DNA of 64,000 nucleotides from Microbacterium sp. C7(2022) (GTDB lineage Bacteria; Actinomycetota; Actinomycetes; Actinomycetales; Microbacteriaceae). The stretch spans positions 124,001 to 188,000 of the forward strand of contig NZ_JAPEHV010000002.1 of the NCBI RefSeq assembly GCF_028823665.1. The letters are read 5' to 3'. Positions 1 to 10,600 of the stretch are shown here, in pieces. The notes under the pieces were generated by a model. The model ran no database searches and was not told the origin of the DNA. It saw nothing but the letters and a program-made list of their open reading frames with translations. The position numbers were made by a program, and so were the translations under genes. Every line of letters begins with the position of its first letter. Positions within the stretch are counted from its first letter, which is position 1.

Positions 1-486
1 GACGTGCACCTCATGATCGACGACCCCGAGCGCTGGGCTCCCGACTATGCGGAGTTGGGAGCGGCATCCGTCACTTTCCACCTGGAAGCCGCAACAGAGC
101 CCGTCGCTCTAGCCCGTCGACTGCGCGCCATCGGCGCGCGCGCGGGTGTGGCCGTGAAGCCCGCGACCGACGTGGCGAATCTGCTCGACGTGCTCGACGA
201 ATTCGATCAGATTCTGGTCATGACGGTCGAACCAGGATTCGGCGGTCAGTCGTTCATGCCCGAAACGATGCCGAAGTTGAGCCTGCTCTCCACGGAAGCC
301 CGCCGGCGTGGCAGTCAGGTGTGGCTGCAGGTCGACGGCGGAATCAGTGAGTCCACCATCGGACAGGCCGCTGCGGCGGGAGCGGACACGTTCGTCGCTG
401 GCTCTGCAGTCTTCGGCTCCTCAGATCCCGATGCGGCGATCGCCGCGCTGCGCAACCAGGCCCGGAAGCACACCCACGCGCACTGA
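1..486 (+). CDS. rpe: Ribulose-phosphate 3-epimerase (C-terminal part)
   Basis: The reading frame is open from base 1, so the N-terminus lies outside the window; 161 residues are visible. Family signatures are HLMIDDPERW near the visible start, the VKPATDV strand, the phosphate loop MTVEPGFGGQSFMP, VDGGIS with the catalytic Asp, and GADTFVAGSAVF at the C-terminus. The enzyme interconverts ribulose 5-phosphate and xylulose 5-phosphate in the cytoplasm, feeding PRPP synthesis. It lies 84 bases upstream of hisE on the same strand, so a link to histidine precursor supply is plausible but is inference. The family call is secure. Confidence 0.95.
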   Translation, partial: DVHLMIDDPERWAPDYAELGAASVTFHLEAATEPVALARRLRAIGARAGVAVKPATDVANLLDVLDEFDQILVMTVEPGFGGQSFMPETMPKLSLLSTEARRRGSQVWLQVDGGISESTIGQAAAAGADTFVAGSAVFGSSDPDAAIAALRNQARKHTHAH

Positions 487-558
487 GAACGTGCCCGTAG
501 CAACGGCATCACGAGGTCGGCAGGACGTCACAGGGTCCGAACGCCGTCCCGGGTTCGA

Positions 559-564
559 TACCCT
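559..564 (+). promoter_or_regulatory. Leaderless -10 element of hisE (TACCCT)
   Basis: TACCCT is followed by six bases (ggcatg) and then GTG at 571. The spacing puts the transcription start on or next to the GTG. Confidence 0.5.
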
Positions 565-570
565 GGCATG

Positions 571-834
571 GTGAAGACGTTCGACACGCTGTACGCCGAG
601 CTCGCCGCGAAAGCCGCCGAGCGCCCCGAAGGGTCTGGAACCGTCGCACAGCTGGATGCGGGCGTACACGCGATCGGCAAGAAGATTGTCGAAGAAGCAG
701 CCGAAGTCTGGATGGCGGCAGAGTACGAATCCGACGACGCTGCGGCAGAAGAGATCTCCCAGTTGCTCTACCACCTGCAGGTGCTGATGCTCGCGAAGGG
801 TCTGTCACTCGAAGACGTCTACCGACATCTCTGA
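571..834 (+). CDS. hisE: Phosphoribosyl-ATP pyrophosphatase
   Basis: An 87-residue all-helical MazG-like protein that hydrolyses phosphoribosyl-ATP to phosphoribosyl-AMP, step 2 of histidine synthesis. Diagnostic stretches are the metal-binding helix [15 protein letters not shown] and the tail [14 protein letters not shown] followed by [10 protein letters not shown]. An ATG lies at 568, but the GTG at 571 is preferred: it sits exactly six bases after TACCCT, no Shine-Dalgarno sequence is present, and actinobacterial homologues begin with VKTF. The gene is 44 bases upstream of hisG and is probably co-transcribed with it. Confidence 0.93.
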   Translation: MKTFDTLYAELAAKAAERPEGSGTVAQLDAGVHAIGKKIVEEAAEVWMAAEYESDDAAAEEISQLLYHLQVLMLAKGLSLEDVYRHL

Positions 835-878
835 GCGTGCCCTCGCCCCTCTTCTCTCCTGACGAAAGACACGTTGCC

Positions 879-1721
879 ATGTTGCGAATCGCCGTGCCGA
901 ACAAGGGCTCGCTCGCCGAGACTGCGGCCGACATGCTCGCCGAGGCCGGGTACACCGGTCGCCGCGACTCGAAAGACCTCCACATCATCGACCCGGCCAA
1001 CGAAGTCGAGTTTTTCTACCTGCGCCCCAAGGACATCGCAACCTATGTCGGATCCGGTGCGTTGGACGTCGGAATCACCGGCCGCGATCTGCTCCGCGAC
1101 GCGCGCATGCCCGGCGCTCGCGAAATCGAAGCCCTCGGCTTCGCGCGTTCGACGTTTCGCTTCGCCGCGCCACCCGGAACGTTCAGCGGGCTGACCGATC
1201 TTGACGGAGTACGCATCGCCACCTCGTATCCGGGGCTTGTGGATTCCTTCCTCGATTCGCACGGCGTGGCCGTGGATCTCGTGCCACTGGACGGGGCCGT
1301 TGAATCGGCGGTGCGTCTTGGGGTAGCGGATGCCGTCGCCGACGTCGTGGAAACGGGAACGACGCTGCGCCAGGCAGGGCTCGAGGTATTCGGTCCCGAG
1401 ATCCTCACGTCTGAAGCCGTCCTGATCTCCGGCCCCACCGACGCCGAAGGCACTGACACGCTGCTGCGCAGGCTCCGCGGAGTCATGGTTGCCCGCCGAT
1501 ACGTCATGGTCGACTACGACCTTCCTGTCGCACTGGTGGACCGCGCTGCCGCAATCGCCGGCGGCGTCGAGTCGCCCACCATCTCTCCGCTGCGCGACCC
1601 GGAGTGGGTCGCGGTGCGAGTGATGGTCGCCCGAGCATCCGTGAACAAAGTGATGGACGATCTCTACGCTTTGGGTGCTCGCGCGATTCTCGTCACGGCG
1701 ATCCACAACGCGAGGCTCTGA
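879..1721 (+). CDS. hisG: ATP phosphoribosyltransferase, long form
   Basis: A 280-residue enzyme that joins ATP and PRPP, the committed and feedback-inhibited step of histidine synthesis. It shows PNKGSLAE at the N-terminus, TGRDLL, and the PRPP loop [10 protein letters not shown]. The length includes a C-terminal regulatory domain (about residues 205-280), so this is the HisG-long type that works without HisZ. The ATG at 879 is chosen over an in-frame GTG at 837 because homologues begin [12 protein letters not shown] and gacgaaag provides a ribosome site upstream. It ends one base before the hisF start. Confidence 0.95.
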   Translation: MLRIAVPNKGSLAETAADMLAEAGYTGRRDSKDLHIIDPANEVEFFYLRPKDIATYVGSGALDVGITGRDLLRDARMPGAREIEALGFARSTFRFAAPPGTFSGLTDLDGVRIATSYPGLVDSFLDSHGVAVDLVPLDGAVESAVRLGVADAVADVVETGTTLRQAGLEVFGPEILTSEAVLISGPTDAEGTDTLLRRLRGVMVARRYVMVDYDLPVALVDRAAAIAGGVESPTISPLRDPEWVAVRVMVARASVNKVMDDLYALGARAILVTAIHNARL

Positions 1722-1722
1722 C

Positions 1723-2496
1723 GTGACGCTACTGTGCCGCGTGATCCCCTGTCTCGACGTCGCCGCAGGCCGCGTGGTGAAGGGGGTCAACTTTCAGAAC
1801 CTGCGCGACGTGGGCGACCCTGTCGAACTCGCGCAGGCGTACTTCGCGCAGGGCGCGGACGAGATCACTTTTCTTGACGTCACCGCCACCGTCGATGAAC
1901 GTGCCACTACCTACGACGTGGTGCGCCGAACCGCGGAGCAGGTATTCATCCCGTTGACGGTGGGCGGCGGGGTGCGTTCTGCGGACGATGTCGCCCGCCT
2001 GCTCGCGGTGGGCGCTGACAAGATCGGCGTCAATTCCGCGGCGATTGCTCGACCAGCGTTGATCGATGACATCGCTGATCGCTTCGGCGCCCAAGTGCTT
2101 GTGCTCTCGCTCGATGTCATGCGATCAGCGGCCGCGCCCTCGGGGTTCGTCGTGACCACGCACGGGGGGCGCACTCAGACCACTCTGGATGCTCTCGAAT
2201 GGGCGCGCGAGGCCATCGAGCGAGGAGCAGGGGAGTTGCTGGTGAACTCCATCGATGCCGACGGCACGAAGACCGGATTCGACCTCGAACTCATCGCGCT
2301 TATGCGCGAACTCTCCACGGTTCCCGTGATCGCTTCGGGCGGGGCTGGCGAGCTCGACCACTTTGCTCCGGCGATCTCCGCCGGAGCCGATGCTGTGCTC
2401 GCCGCGTCCGTCTTCCACTCGGGCTACCTCACCATCGGACAGGTCAAGCGCCACATGGCCACCGCCGGCGTCTCGGTCCGCGAGGTGTCGGCATGA
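1723..2496 (+). CDS. hisF: Imidazole glycerol phosphate synthase cyclase subunit
   Basis: A 257-residue TIM barrel that makes imidazole glycerol phosphate and AICAR from PRFAR and ammonia supplied by HisH. Catalytic Asp residues lie in the motifs [14 protein letters not shown] and VLSLDVMRS; phosphate-binding loops are VGGGVRS and ASGGAG. The GTG at 1723, one base after the hisG stop, is preferred to an ATG at 1675 inside hisG because homologues start at [12 protein letters not shown]. hisH and hisA are not in this window. The stop overlaps the hisI start by four bases. Confidence 0.95.
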   Translation: MTLLCRVIPCLDVAAGRVVKGVNFQNLRDVGDPVELAQAYFAQGADEITFLDVTATVDERATTYDVVRRTAEQVFIPLTVGGGVRSADDVARLLAVGADKIGVNSAAIARPALIDDIADRFGAQVLVLSLDVMRSAAAPSGFVVTTHGGRTQTTLDALEWAREAIERGAGELLVNSIDADGTKTGFDLELIALMRELSTVPVIASGGAGELDHFAPAISAGADAVLAASVFHSGYLTIGQVKRHMATAGVSVREVSA

Positions 2497-2870
2497 CCAC
2501 CGAGATCGACGACCGCATCGCTCGAGTAGCCTTCAACTCCGACGGCCTCGTCGCCGCGGTCATTCAGCAATGGGACAGCCGCGAAGTGCTCATGATGGGC
2601 TGGATGGATGCCGAAGCGCTGCGGCGCACACTCACGAGCGGTCGAGTGACATTCTGGTCGCGATCGCGCGGCGAGTACTGGCGTAAGGGCGACACATCTG
2701 GTCACATCCAACTAGTTCGTGGGGCGCGCCTCGACTGCGACGGCGACACGCTGCTGATCACGGTCGAGCAAGTGGGCGCCGCCTGCCACACGGGCACGCG
2801 CACGTGCTTCGACACCGTTGACCTGCACCCGGTCGTCCTGCCCCAGCCAGCCGAACACGGAGACACATGA
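2493..2870 (+). CDS. hisI: Phosphoribosyl-AMP cyclohydrolase
   Basis: A 125-residue cytoplasmic enzyme that opens the purine ring of phosphoribosyl-AMP, step 3 of histidine synthesis. The zinc and magnesium site motifs are visible: [17 protein letters not shown] in the middle, DCDGDTLL, and CHTGTRTCF near the C-terminus. It is the stand-alone HisI form, consistent with the separate hisE. The ATGA overlap with hisF fixes the start. Its stop overlaps the next start by four bases, which places the Trp-associated membrane gene directly behind it with no room for trpE. Confidence 0.95.
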   Translation: MTTEIDDRIARVAFNSDGLVAAVIQQWDSREVLMMGWMDAEALRRTLTSGRVTFWSRSRGEYWRKGDTSGHIQLVRGARLDCDGDTLLITVEQVGAACHTGTRTCFDTVDLHPVVLPQPAEHGDT

Positions 2871-3532
2871 TCCGGCGGGCGCGGACTCTCAGCGTCTCGC
2901 TCATCGTGCTCTGTGGCGCGCTCGGGGTCATCTCATCGACTCAAACGTGGCTGCATGTCGCGCTGGTGGACGGCGGCAGCAGCGACCTCGCTGTCGCCGG
3001 CGCGACGGCCGTTCCCGTGCTGGCTCCGTTGAGTCTCGCGGTGCTCGCGTCGGGACTCGCCCTGTCGATCATGGGAATGGTGCTACGCCACGTGTTCGCC
3101 GCCATGACCGTGCTCATCGCCATTGCGCTGGTCTGGGTTACGGCCGTCGTTGTGCTGGCGATACCCATCTCGGCGATCGCTGCGACGGTGACCGAAGCGA
3201 CGGGTATCGCCGGCGAACAGTCCGTGCGCGCGCTCGTCGCCGGCGTCCAGACGACCGCCTGGCCCGTCATCACGCTTGTCACGAGCATCGTGCTGGCCGC
3301 GAGCGGACTCTTCGCGCTGTGGACAGCCCGCCGGTGGGGATCATCGGGACGCCGGTATCAGACCGAGCCCGCCACGGCCGCTTCCGGTGTCCACACCCCG
3401 CACCCGCCGGCCACGTCGTCGACATCGGATGCTGCACCCGGAAACCCGAAGGCGACGCCGCCCGCCGGCGCACCGCGGGATGCCATCGACTCATGGGACG
3501 ACCTCTCCCGTGGCGAGGATCCCACTGCGTGA
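2867..3532 (+). CDS. Trp biosynthesis-associated membrane protein
   Basis: A 221-residue integral membrane protein of the actinobacterial Trp-operon conserved family (Mycobacterium tuberculosis Rv1610 type). Four hydrophobic segments are seen: about residues 8-28 followed by the family motif STQTW, then about 45-70, 78-105 and 130-155. A hydrophilic Pro/Ser/Thr-rich C-terminal tail follows, probably cytoplasmic. The molecular role is unknown; the link to tryptophan rests on its constant position before trpC. It starts inside the hisI stop (ATGA overlap). A second promoter-like TAGACT lies just after its stop. Confidence 0.85.
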   Translation: MIRRARTLSVSLIVLCGALGVISSTQTWLHVALVDGGSSDLAVAGATAVPVLAPLSLAVLASGLALSIMGMVLRHVFAAMTVLIAIALVWVTAVVVLAIPISAIAATVTEATGIAGEQSVRALVAGVQTTAWPVITLVTSIVLAASGLFALWTARRWGSSGRRYQTEPATAASGVHTPHPPATSSTSDAAPGNPKATPPAGAPRDAIDSWDDLSRGEDPTA

Positions 3533-3536
3533 CCGC

Positions 3537-3542
3537 TAGACT
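3537..3542 (+). promoter_or_regulatory. Candidate internal -10 element before the trpCBA block (TAGACT)
   Basis: TAGACT begins five bases after the stop of the upstream membrane gene and would give a leader of about 25 bases ending in the ribosome site ggagg before the ATG at 3574. No clear -35 box is seen. Confidence 0.35.
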
Positions 3543-3573
3543 GACCAAGCCCGCGCAATCTCGGAGGACTTCA

Positions 3574-3804
3574 ATGAGCAACCCCATCGGCGACCCCGGT
3601 CACGGACACTCACCGGCAGCATGGACGGCCGTCGTGATCATGCTGATCGCGGTGGCCCTCGGCACCCTGTTCTACTGGTTCGACATGCCCGTGCTCGTGT
3701 GGGCGTCACTCGGACTGCTGTTCGTCGGTCTCCTCGTCGGCTGGATCATGGCGAAAGCTGGGTACGGCGTCGGTGGTCACAAGTACACCCCGAAAGAGCA
3801 CTGA
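3574..3804 (+). CDS. Small HGxxPAAW-type membrane protein (DUF6704-like)
   Basis: A 76-residue protein with a short Gly/His-rich N-terminus ending in HGHSPAAW, two hydrophobic segments (about residues 18-37 and 42-61) and a His/Lys-rich tail. This layout matches the small actinobacterial family that sits before trpC; its function is unknown. The ATG at 3574 follows a good ribosome site (tcggagga). A longer in-frame opening starting at 2818 runs through other genes and is rejected. It ends one base before the trpC start. Confidence 0.8.
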   Translation: MSNPIGDPGHGHSPAAWTAVVIMLIAVALGTLFYWFDMPVLVWASLGLLFVGLLVGWIMAKAGYGVGGHKYTPKEH

Positions 3805-3805
3805 C

Positions 3806-4582
3806 ATGCTCGCCGACCTGACGGCCGGCGCGGTTGCAGATGCCGAAGCGCGCGCTTCGGAGAAGCCACTTCACACGGTCGAAGCTGCGGCTCGTGTGGC
3901 AGCGCCTGCGCTCGACGCTCTGACAGCCCTCGCCCCCGCAGACCGCGTCAAGATCATCGCCGAGGTCAAACGAGCAAGCCCGTCCCGCGGGGACCTCGCG
4001 AGCATCCCCGACCCGGCGTTGCAGTCGCGACTGTACGAGCAGGGCGGCGCATCGGCGATTTCTGTTCTCACGGAGGGCCGGCGATTCAAGGGGAGTTTGG
4101 CTGACCTCGAAGCGGTGAAAGCTGCCGTCGGCGTCCCGGTGCTGCGAAAAGACTTCATCGCCAACGAGTACCAGGTGCTCGAGGCCCGCGCAGCGGGCGC
4201 CGATCTCGTGCTCCTGATCGTCGCTGCGCTCGAGCAAGACGTCCTGCAGCGTTTGCACGGTCTCGTCCTCGAGTGGGGCATGACCCCGCTGGTGGAAGCG
4301 CACACCGCGGACGAGGTCGACCGCGCCGTCGATCTGGGAGCGCGTCTGATCGGAGTCAACGCCCGCAACCTGTCGACGTTCGAACTCGACAAGAACCTTT
4401 TCGGTTCACTGGTGGATCGCATCCCCCGTGACGTGGTGAAAGTCGCCGAGTCGGCGGTGCTCGTTCCCGGCGACGTCGCCCACTATCGCGCAGCCGGAGC
4501 CGATGTCGTACTCGTCGGCGAGGCGCTTGTTACCGGCGATCCGGTGTCGACGCTGCAGGCATTCTTGGAGGCCGGGTCATGA
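3806..4582 (+). CDS. trpC: Indole-3-glycerol phosphate synthase
   Basis: A 258-residue TIM barrel that closes the indole ring on CdRP, the step before tryptophan synthase. Recognisable motifs are [13 protein letters not shown] with a catalytic Lys near residue 55, [15 protein letters not shown] and the phosphate loop VGEALV. The ATG at 3806 follows the preceding stop by one base; an alternative at 3773 would add eleven residues inside that gene. It is a monofunctional enzyme with no TrpF domain. The stop overlaps trpB by four bases. Confidence 0.95.
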   Translation: MLADLTAGAVADAEARASEKPLHTVEAAARVAAPALDALTALAPADRVKIIAEVKRASPSRGDLASIPDPALQSRLYEQGGASAISVLTEGRRFKGSLADLEAVKAAVGVPVLRKDFIANEYQVLEARAAGADLVLLIVAALEQDVLQRLHGLVLEWGMTPLVEAHTADEVDRAVDLGARLIGVNARNLSTFELDKNLFGSLVDRIPRDVVKVAESAVLVPGDVAHYRAAGADVVLVGEALVTGDPVSTLQAFLEAGS

Positions 4583-5787
4583 GCTTGCGCGCCGAGAGTG
4601 GTCCCTTCTTCGGTGAGTTCGGTGGCCGCTATATGCCGGAGTCCCTGATCGCAGCGATTGATGAGCTCACCGTCGAGTACGAAGCGGCGAAGGCTGATCC
4701 GGAGTTTCAGGCGGAATTCGTTGAGCTGCTTCGCACCTACGCGGGTCGGCCGTCAATCATCACCGAGGTTCCGCGCTTTGCCGAGCATGCCGGCGGCGCC
4801 CGTGTGTTCCTCAAGCGCGAGGACCTGAACCACACCGGCTCGCACAAGATCAACAATGTGCTGGGGCAGGCTCTTCTGACCAAGCGGTTGGGCAAATCAC
4901 GAGTGATCGCCGAAACCGGTGCCGGCCAGCACGGCGTGGCGACAGCCACCGCCGCCGCCCTCTTCGGCCTCGAGTGCACGATCTACATGGGCGAGGTCGA
5001 TACCGAACGTCAAGCCCTCAATGTGGCCCGGATGAGGTTGCTCGGAGCCGAGGTGGTTCCCGTCACGACGGGTTCGCGAACGCTGAAGGATGCAATCAAC
5101 GACGCGTATCGCGATTGGGTGGCGACAGTAGAGACGACGAACTACATCTTCGGCACCGCGGCGGGACCGCATCCATTCCCTGCGATGGTGCGTGATTTTC
5201 AGAAGGTGATCGGCGAAGAGGCGCGCGCGCAACTGCTCGATGAGGTGGGCCGTCTTCCTGACGCCGTCTTTGCGTGCGTCGGCGGTGGCTCGAATGCGAT
5301 CGGGATGTTCGACGCGTTCCTTGACGACGAGCAGGTTCGGCTCTACGGCGTTGAGGCGGCAGGCGACGGCGTCGACACCCCGCGCCACGCCGCATCTATC
5401 GAGCGCGGTCGTCCCGGCATCCTGCACGGCGCGAAGACATTCGTCCTGCAAGATGACGACGGACAGACCGTGGAATCCCACTCCATCTCTGCCGGACTGG
5501 ATTACCCCGGAGTCGGGCCTGAACACTCGTGGCTCGCATCGATCGGTCGGGCGGAGTACATTCCCGCCACAGACGACGAGGCGATGCAGGCCCTTCGTCT
5601 CCTCAGCCAGACCGAGGGCATCATCCCCGCGATCGAGTCCGCGCACGCACTTGCAGGCGCGCTGCGCATGGGTCGCGAGTGGGGCCCCGACAGCGTGATC
5701 GCCGTCTGCCTCTCGGGTCGTGGTGACAAAGACATGGATACAGCAGCTCGATACTTCGCGCTGTACGACGGAGGTGCTGATCAATGA
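4579..5787 (+). CDS. trpB: Tryptophan synthase beta chain
   Basis: A 402-residue PLP enzyme that condenses indole with serine. The PLP lysine is Lys90 in the motif [10 protein letters not shown]; the glycine-rich phosphate cup GGGSNAIG and the N-terminal [10 protein letters not shown] are present. The length is normal for TrpB1, and an N-terminal tunnel partner (trpA) follows directly. Both junctions, with trpC and with trpA, are 4-base ATGA overlaps, so the three genes are translationally coupled. Confidence 0.97.
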   Translation: MSLRAESGPFFGEFGGRYMPESLIAAIDELTVEYEAAKADPEFQAEFVELLRTYAGRPSIITEVPRFAEHAGGARVFLKREDLNHTGSHKINNVLGQALLTKRLGKSRVIAETGAGQHGVATATAAALFGLECTIYMGEVDTERQALNVARMRLLGAEVVPVTTGSRTLKDAINDAYRDWVATVETTNYIFGTAAGPHPFPAMVRDFQKVIGEEARAQLLDEVGRLPDAVFACVGGGSNAIGMFDAFLDDEQVRLYGVEAAGDGVDTPRHAASIERGRPGILHGAKTFVLQDDDGQTVESHSISAGLDYPGVGPEHSWLASIGRAEYIPATDDEAMQALRLLSQTEGIIPAIESAHALAGALRMGREWGPDSVIAVCLSGRGDKDMDTAARYFALYDGGADQ

Positions 5788-6572
5788 CCTCTCGAGTTGC
5801 CGCTGCAATCGACGCCGCACATGCCGAAGGCCGCGGTGCCTTCGTGGGATATCTTCCCCTCGGCTTCCCCGACCTCGAAACCAGCATCGAAGCCGCTGTC
5901 ACTCTGGCGGAGAACGGCGCCGATGTGCTTGAGCTCGGCCCGCCGTACTCGGACCCGGTCATGGACGGCACCGTGATCCAGGAGGCCACGCAGGCAGCCC
6001 TCGCCGGAGGTTTTCGCGTGCGCGACACGTTCACTGCGGTGAGAGAGATCTCTTCCCGCACCGACGTGCCGGTCTTGGTCATGACGTACTGGAACCCCGT
6101 GTTCCAGTACGGCGTAGAACGCTATGCGGACGATCTTCTCGCCGCTGGCGGAGCCGGACTCATTACACCCGACATCACCCCCGATGCCGCCGCCGAGTGG
6201 ATCGCTGCGAGCGAGCGCACCGGATTGGACCGCGTGTTCCTGGCCGCACCGACGTCTACGGATGAGCGTCTCGATGTGATCATCGAGAACTCGACGGGCT
6301 TCATCTACACGGTCTCGACGATGGGAATCACCGGCGAGCGTGCACAACTCGACGCCGCCGCTCGCACCCTCGTCGGGCGTCTTCGTGACCGCGGCGCCGC
6401 GCACGCGTGCGTCGGAATCGGCATTTCAAACGCCGACCAAGTGGCGTCTGTCGTCGAGTACGCCGACGGCGCGATCGTCGGTACGGCGCTGGTGCGCGCG
6501 CTGCGCGAAGACGGGCTGGACGGGCTCGCCCGTACGGCCCGCGCGATCGCCGCCGGAACGCCCCGCAACTAG
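5784..6572 (+). CDS. trpA: Tryptophan synthase alpha chain
   Basis: A 262-residue TIM barrel that cleaves indole-3-glycerol phosphate and passes indole to TrpB. The catalytic acids are Glu50 and Asp61 in the stretch [14 protein letters not shown]; the phosphate loop [10 protein letters not shown] and GAIVGTALV are also present. It is the last of the three overlapping trp genes here. trpE, trpG, trpD and trpF are not in the window. Confidence 0.96.
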   Translation: MTSRVAAAIDAAHAEGRGAFVGYLPLGFPDLETSIEAAVTLAENGADVLELGPPYSDPVMDGTVIQEATQAALAGGFRVRDTFTAVREISSRTDVPVLVMTYWNPVFQYGVERYADDLLAAGGAGLITPDITPDAAAEWIAASERTGLDRVFLAAPTSTDERLDVIIENSTGFIYTVSTMGITGERAQLDAAARTLVGRLRDRGAAHACVGIGISNADQVASVVEYADGAIVGTALVRALREDGLDGLARTARAIAAGTPRN

Positions 6573-6625
6573 ACTTCCCTCGTCGACTCCCCGTCGACCC
6601 CGCACAGTCAAGGACACGATCACCT

Positions 6626-7603
6626 ATGCTCAACGCCGCCGTCAGCGTCGCCACCAGCATCCCGAGCCCCTCGGTCAGCTACTTCGATTTGTGGGATGGC
6701 GGACCGCGCATCCACCTCTATGCACTGTGCATCATCACCGGCATCATCCTCGCCGCCCTGATCACCAATCACCGACTGACCAAGCGCGGCGCCGAGCCCT
6801 GGGTCGTGATCGATATCGCCCTTCTGGCGGTGCCGCTTGCGATCATCGCTGCGCGCGTGTACCACGTGCTGACCCACTTCGACTTCTATTTCGGTGAAGG
6901 TGCGAACCCGCTCAGCGCGCTGTACATCTGGGAAGGCGGCATCGCCATCTACGGGGCGCTCATCGGTGGAGCGATCGGTGCATGGCTCGGATGCCGCTGG
7001 ACCGGCATCCGGTTCTGGACCTTCGCCGACGCTCTGGCGCCTGGTCTGCTTCTGGCTCAGGCGATCGGCCGCTTCGGCAACTGGTTCAACCAGGAACTGT
7101 TCGGGCTGCCCACCGATCTGCCGTGGGGTCTGGAAATCGACTACGACAACCCCGCGTTCCCGCCGGGACTGGCCGAGGGGACGCTGTTCCACCCCACCTT
7201 CCTCTATGAGGTGCTGTGGAACGGACTGGGCGTACTTGTACTTCTGTGGGCGGGACGAGCCCTCACACTCCAGTGGGGCCGCCTGTTCGCCCTCTACCTC
7301 GTGTGGTACTCGGCTGGCCGAATCGTGTGGGAGTCGATTCGCATCGACCCGAGCGAAATCATCCTGGGCTTGCGCACGAATGTGTGGGCAGCGATCTTCG
7401 GTGTCGTCCTCGGGCTGGTCCTCTTCGTGGTGCAGAAGCGTCGGCACCCGGGCCTTGAGCCGTCCCCGTACGTGACGGGTCGCGAATGGCTCCCGAGCGG
7501 CACTGTACAATCGCAGAACACCGACGACTACGTCGATGTCAGCGAACCACCGACAGCCGACTCAGTCACGGGCACCGCCACAAGCACAGCCGACACGAAC
7601 TGA
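6626..7603 (+). CDS. lgt: Prolipoprotein diacylglyceryl transferase
   Basis: A 325-residue membrane enzyme that attaches diacylglycerol from phosphatidylglycerol to the lipobox cysteine of pre-lipoproteins. About seven hydrophobic helices are visible, with the Lgt signature GRFGNWFNQELFG and the conserved HPTFLYE. An acidic, Thr/Ser-rich cytoplasmic tail (last 40 residues or so) follows, as in other Actinobacteria. The ATG at 6626 follows aaggac; an opening from 6407 runs out of frame through trpA and is rejected. lnt lies at 32.2 kb, and a clear substrate, the FKBP lipoprotein, at 39.5 kb. Confidence 0.95.
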   Translation: MLNAAVSVATSIPSPSVSYFDLWDGGPRIHLYALCIITGIILAALITNHRLTKRGAEPWVVIDIALLAVPLAIIAARVYHVLTHFDFYFGEGANPLSALYIWEGGIAIYGALIGGAIGAWLGCRWTGIRFWTFADALAPGLLLAQAIGRFGNWFNQELFGLPTDLPWGLEIDYDNPAFPPGLAEGTLFHPTFLYEVLWNGLGVLVLLWAGRALTLQWGRLFALYLVWYSAGRIVWESIRIDPSEIILGLRTNVWAAIFGVVLGLVLFVVQKRRHPGLEPSPYVTGREWLPSGTVQSQNTDDYVDVSEPPTADSVTGTATSTADTN

Positions 7604-7608
7604 AGACG

Positions 7609-7627
7609 TCACCCCATGGCGGGGTGA
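7609..7627 (+). terminator. Candidate hairpin between lgt and gltB
   Basis: A 7-bp perfect stem (TCACCCC/GGGGTGA) with a 5-base loop starts six bases after the lgt stop. There is no T-run after it, so it may be a weak terminator or an mRNA-end structure. Confidence 0.4.
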
Positions 7628-7690
7628 TGCCGAACATCAGCACAGGGCCGACGACGTCCCATCTTGAGTATCAACGTGAGGACGGTAGGT

Positions 7691-10600
7691 ATGGCATCGA
7701 GCCCCCGTCGCAATGCCTCGAACGAGGCTCCCTTGAGCGCGCAGTCGCCCTTGGCAGGGTTTCCCGCCAAGCAGGGGATGTACAACCCCGATTTCGAGAA
7801 GGACGCGTGCGGCCTGGCCATGGTGGCCACGCTGCGCGGCGAGGCCGGCCACGACATCATCGATCTCGCTCTGACGGCGCTGCGCAACCTCGAACATCGC
7901 GGCGCCATCGGCTCGGACGCGGGCACCGGTGACGGGGCGGGCATCCTCACGCAGATGCCCGACGCGTTCTTCCGCGAGGTCGTCGAATTCCCGTTGCCTC
8001 CGGCAGGAGCGTACGCCGCGGGGCTTGCGTTCCTGCCGCGCGATGACGATGCACGCAGCGCGCAGAAGACCGGCATCGAGAAGATCGCCGAATCCGAAGG
8101 CCTCACCGTTTTGGGTTGGCGCTCCGTGCCGACAGCAGAGGACAACCTCGGCAAGCTCGCCTTCGAGGCACGCCCCGTATTCGAGCAACTCTTCGTCGCT
8201 CGTCCAGCCGTAGCATCCGAACCCGCACTTTCGGGAATCGCACTCGATCGCCGCACCTACCGGTTGCGCAAGCGGTCGCACCACGAGCTGGGCGCCTATT
8301 TCGTGTCGCTGTCCGCACGCACAATCGGCTACAAGGGCATGGTCACCACGCTTCAGCTCGAGCCGTTCTACCCGGACCTTCAGGACGAACGTTTCGCTTC
8401 CGAGCTCGCCGTCGTCCACTCGCGGTACTCCACGAACACGTTCCCCTCGTGGCCCCTCGCACAGCCCCTGCGTATGCTCGCCCACAACGGTGAGATCAAC
8501 ACCGTCAAGGGAAACCGCAACTGGATGCGCGCGCGCCAGTCGCAGCTGGAGTCCGAACTCCTCGGTGAGATCGATCCACTGCTGCCGATCTGCACAACGG
8601 GTGCGAGCGACTCGGCCTCCTTCGACGAGGTGCTCGAGCTCCTCACACTCACGGGCCGCAGCCTGCCCCACGCCATCATGATGATGGTGCCCGAGGCATA
8701 CGAAAAGCAGGCGGACATCGATCCGAAGCTTCGCGCCTTCTATGACTTCCACTCGATGCAGATGGAGCCGTGGGACGGACCGGCGGCGCTCATCTTCACC
8801 GACGGAACGCTCGTCGGATCGACTCTCGACCGCAACGGACTTCGCCCCGGCCGGTGGACCGAGACGACGGATGGGCTGATCGTGATCGGCTCTGAGACGG
8901 GTGTGCTCGACTTCGAGCCTGAGCGCATCAAGCGCCGCGGGCGTCTCCGCCCCGGTCGCATGTTCCTCGTGGACACCGCACAGGGCCGCATCATCGAAGA
9001 CGATGAGATCAAGCGTGACTTGGCGGACCTCGAGCCGTGGCAGGAGTGGTTGGACGCCGGCCGCGTGCGCCTGGCCGACCTGCCCGAACGTGAACACATC
9101 GTGCACCCGATCGCCTCGATCACACGTCGCCAGCGCACGTTCGGCTACACCGAGGAAGAGGTCCGCATCCTCCTCACGCCGATGGGACAGAACGGCGCAG
9201 AGCCTCTCGGAGCGATGGGCAGCGACACCCCGGTAGCGGTGCTGAGCGACCGACCGCGACTGCTGTTCGACTACTTCACGCAGCAGTTTGCCCAGGTCAC
9301 CAACCCGCCGCTGGATTCCATCCGCGAAGAGGTCGTCACGTCGCTCTCGCTGGGTCTCGGACCCGAGCGGAACCTGCTCGAATGGGGACCGGGCCACGCC
9401 CGGACCGTCACGCTGGACTTCCCGGTGATCGACAACGACGAGCTGGCGAAAATCCAGCACATCGACACCGCGCTTCCCGGGCGGTCATCGGTCACGATCC
9501 GCGGACTGTATCGCGCGGAAGCCGGCCACAAGGGCATGCAGAAGCGCCTCGCGCAAATGTGCACCGAGGCAGACCAGGCCATCGAGGACGGCGCCGAGTT
9601 CATCGTGCTCAGTGACCGCGACTCGAACAAGGACCTCGCACCGATCCCGTCCTTGCTGATGCTCGCGGCAGTTCACCACCACCTCATCCGCAACGAAACG
9701 CGCATGAAGGTGGGGCTCGTTGTCGAAGCTGGCGACGTTCGCGAGGTGCACCACGTCGCGACCCTCATCGGCTACGGGGCGTCCGCCGTGAACCCGTACC
9801 TCGCGATGGAAACAGTCGAGTACCTCGTCCGCGCCGGTTTCATCACGGGCATCACCCCCGAGAAGGCCGTGAAGAACCTGATCTACGCGCTCGGCAAGGG
9901 CGTGCTTAAGATCATGTCGAAGATGGGCATCTCGACCGTTTCGTCGTACGCCGGTGCCCAGGTATTCGAAGCAGTCGGTCTCTCGCAGGAGTTCATCGAC
10001 CGCTTCTTCACCGGGACGGAATCGAAGCTCGGCGGGGTGGACCTCGACGTGATCGCGGCAGAGAATGCCGCTCGCCATGCCTACGCCTACCCCGAAGATG
10101 CGGCCGTGCGTGCGCACGAGCGGCTGTGGACGGGTGGCGAATACCAGTGGCGCCGCGACGGAGCGCCTCACCTGTTCAACCCGGACACGGTGTTCCGTTT
10201 GCAGCACTCCACGCGCACGCGGCGATACGACATCTTCCGCGAGTACACCAAGCTCGTGGACGATCAGGCACATGAGCTGAAGACCCTCCGCGGGTTGTTT
10301 GCATTGCGCACGCAGGGACGCACCCCGATTCCAATCGATGAGGTCGAGCCCGTATCTGCCATCGTCAAGCGGTTCTCGACCGGGGCGATGAGCTACGGCT
10401 CGATCTCCCGCGAAGCACACGAGACTCTCGCAATCGCGATGAACCGGATCGGCGGCAAGTCGAACACCGGCGAAGGCGGGGAGGACGTCGATCGTCTGCT
10501 CGATCCGGAACGTCGCAGCTCGATCAAGCAGGTCGCGTCCGGCCGCTTCGGTGTGACCAGCCTGTATCTGACGGAGTCTGACGACATCCAGATCAAACTC

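Noticed and set aside
545..566. Sequence before hisE resembling a tRNA T-arm (GGGTTCGATACCC)
   Set aside because: No anticodon arm, acceptor stem or D-arm can be built around it; it is better explained as part of the promoter region.
2199..2492. Upstream extension of hisI inside hisF
   Set aside because: The added residues are Arg-rich shadow of hisF; the ATGA overlap and family N-terminus fix 2493.
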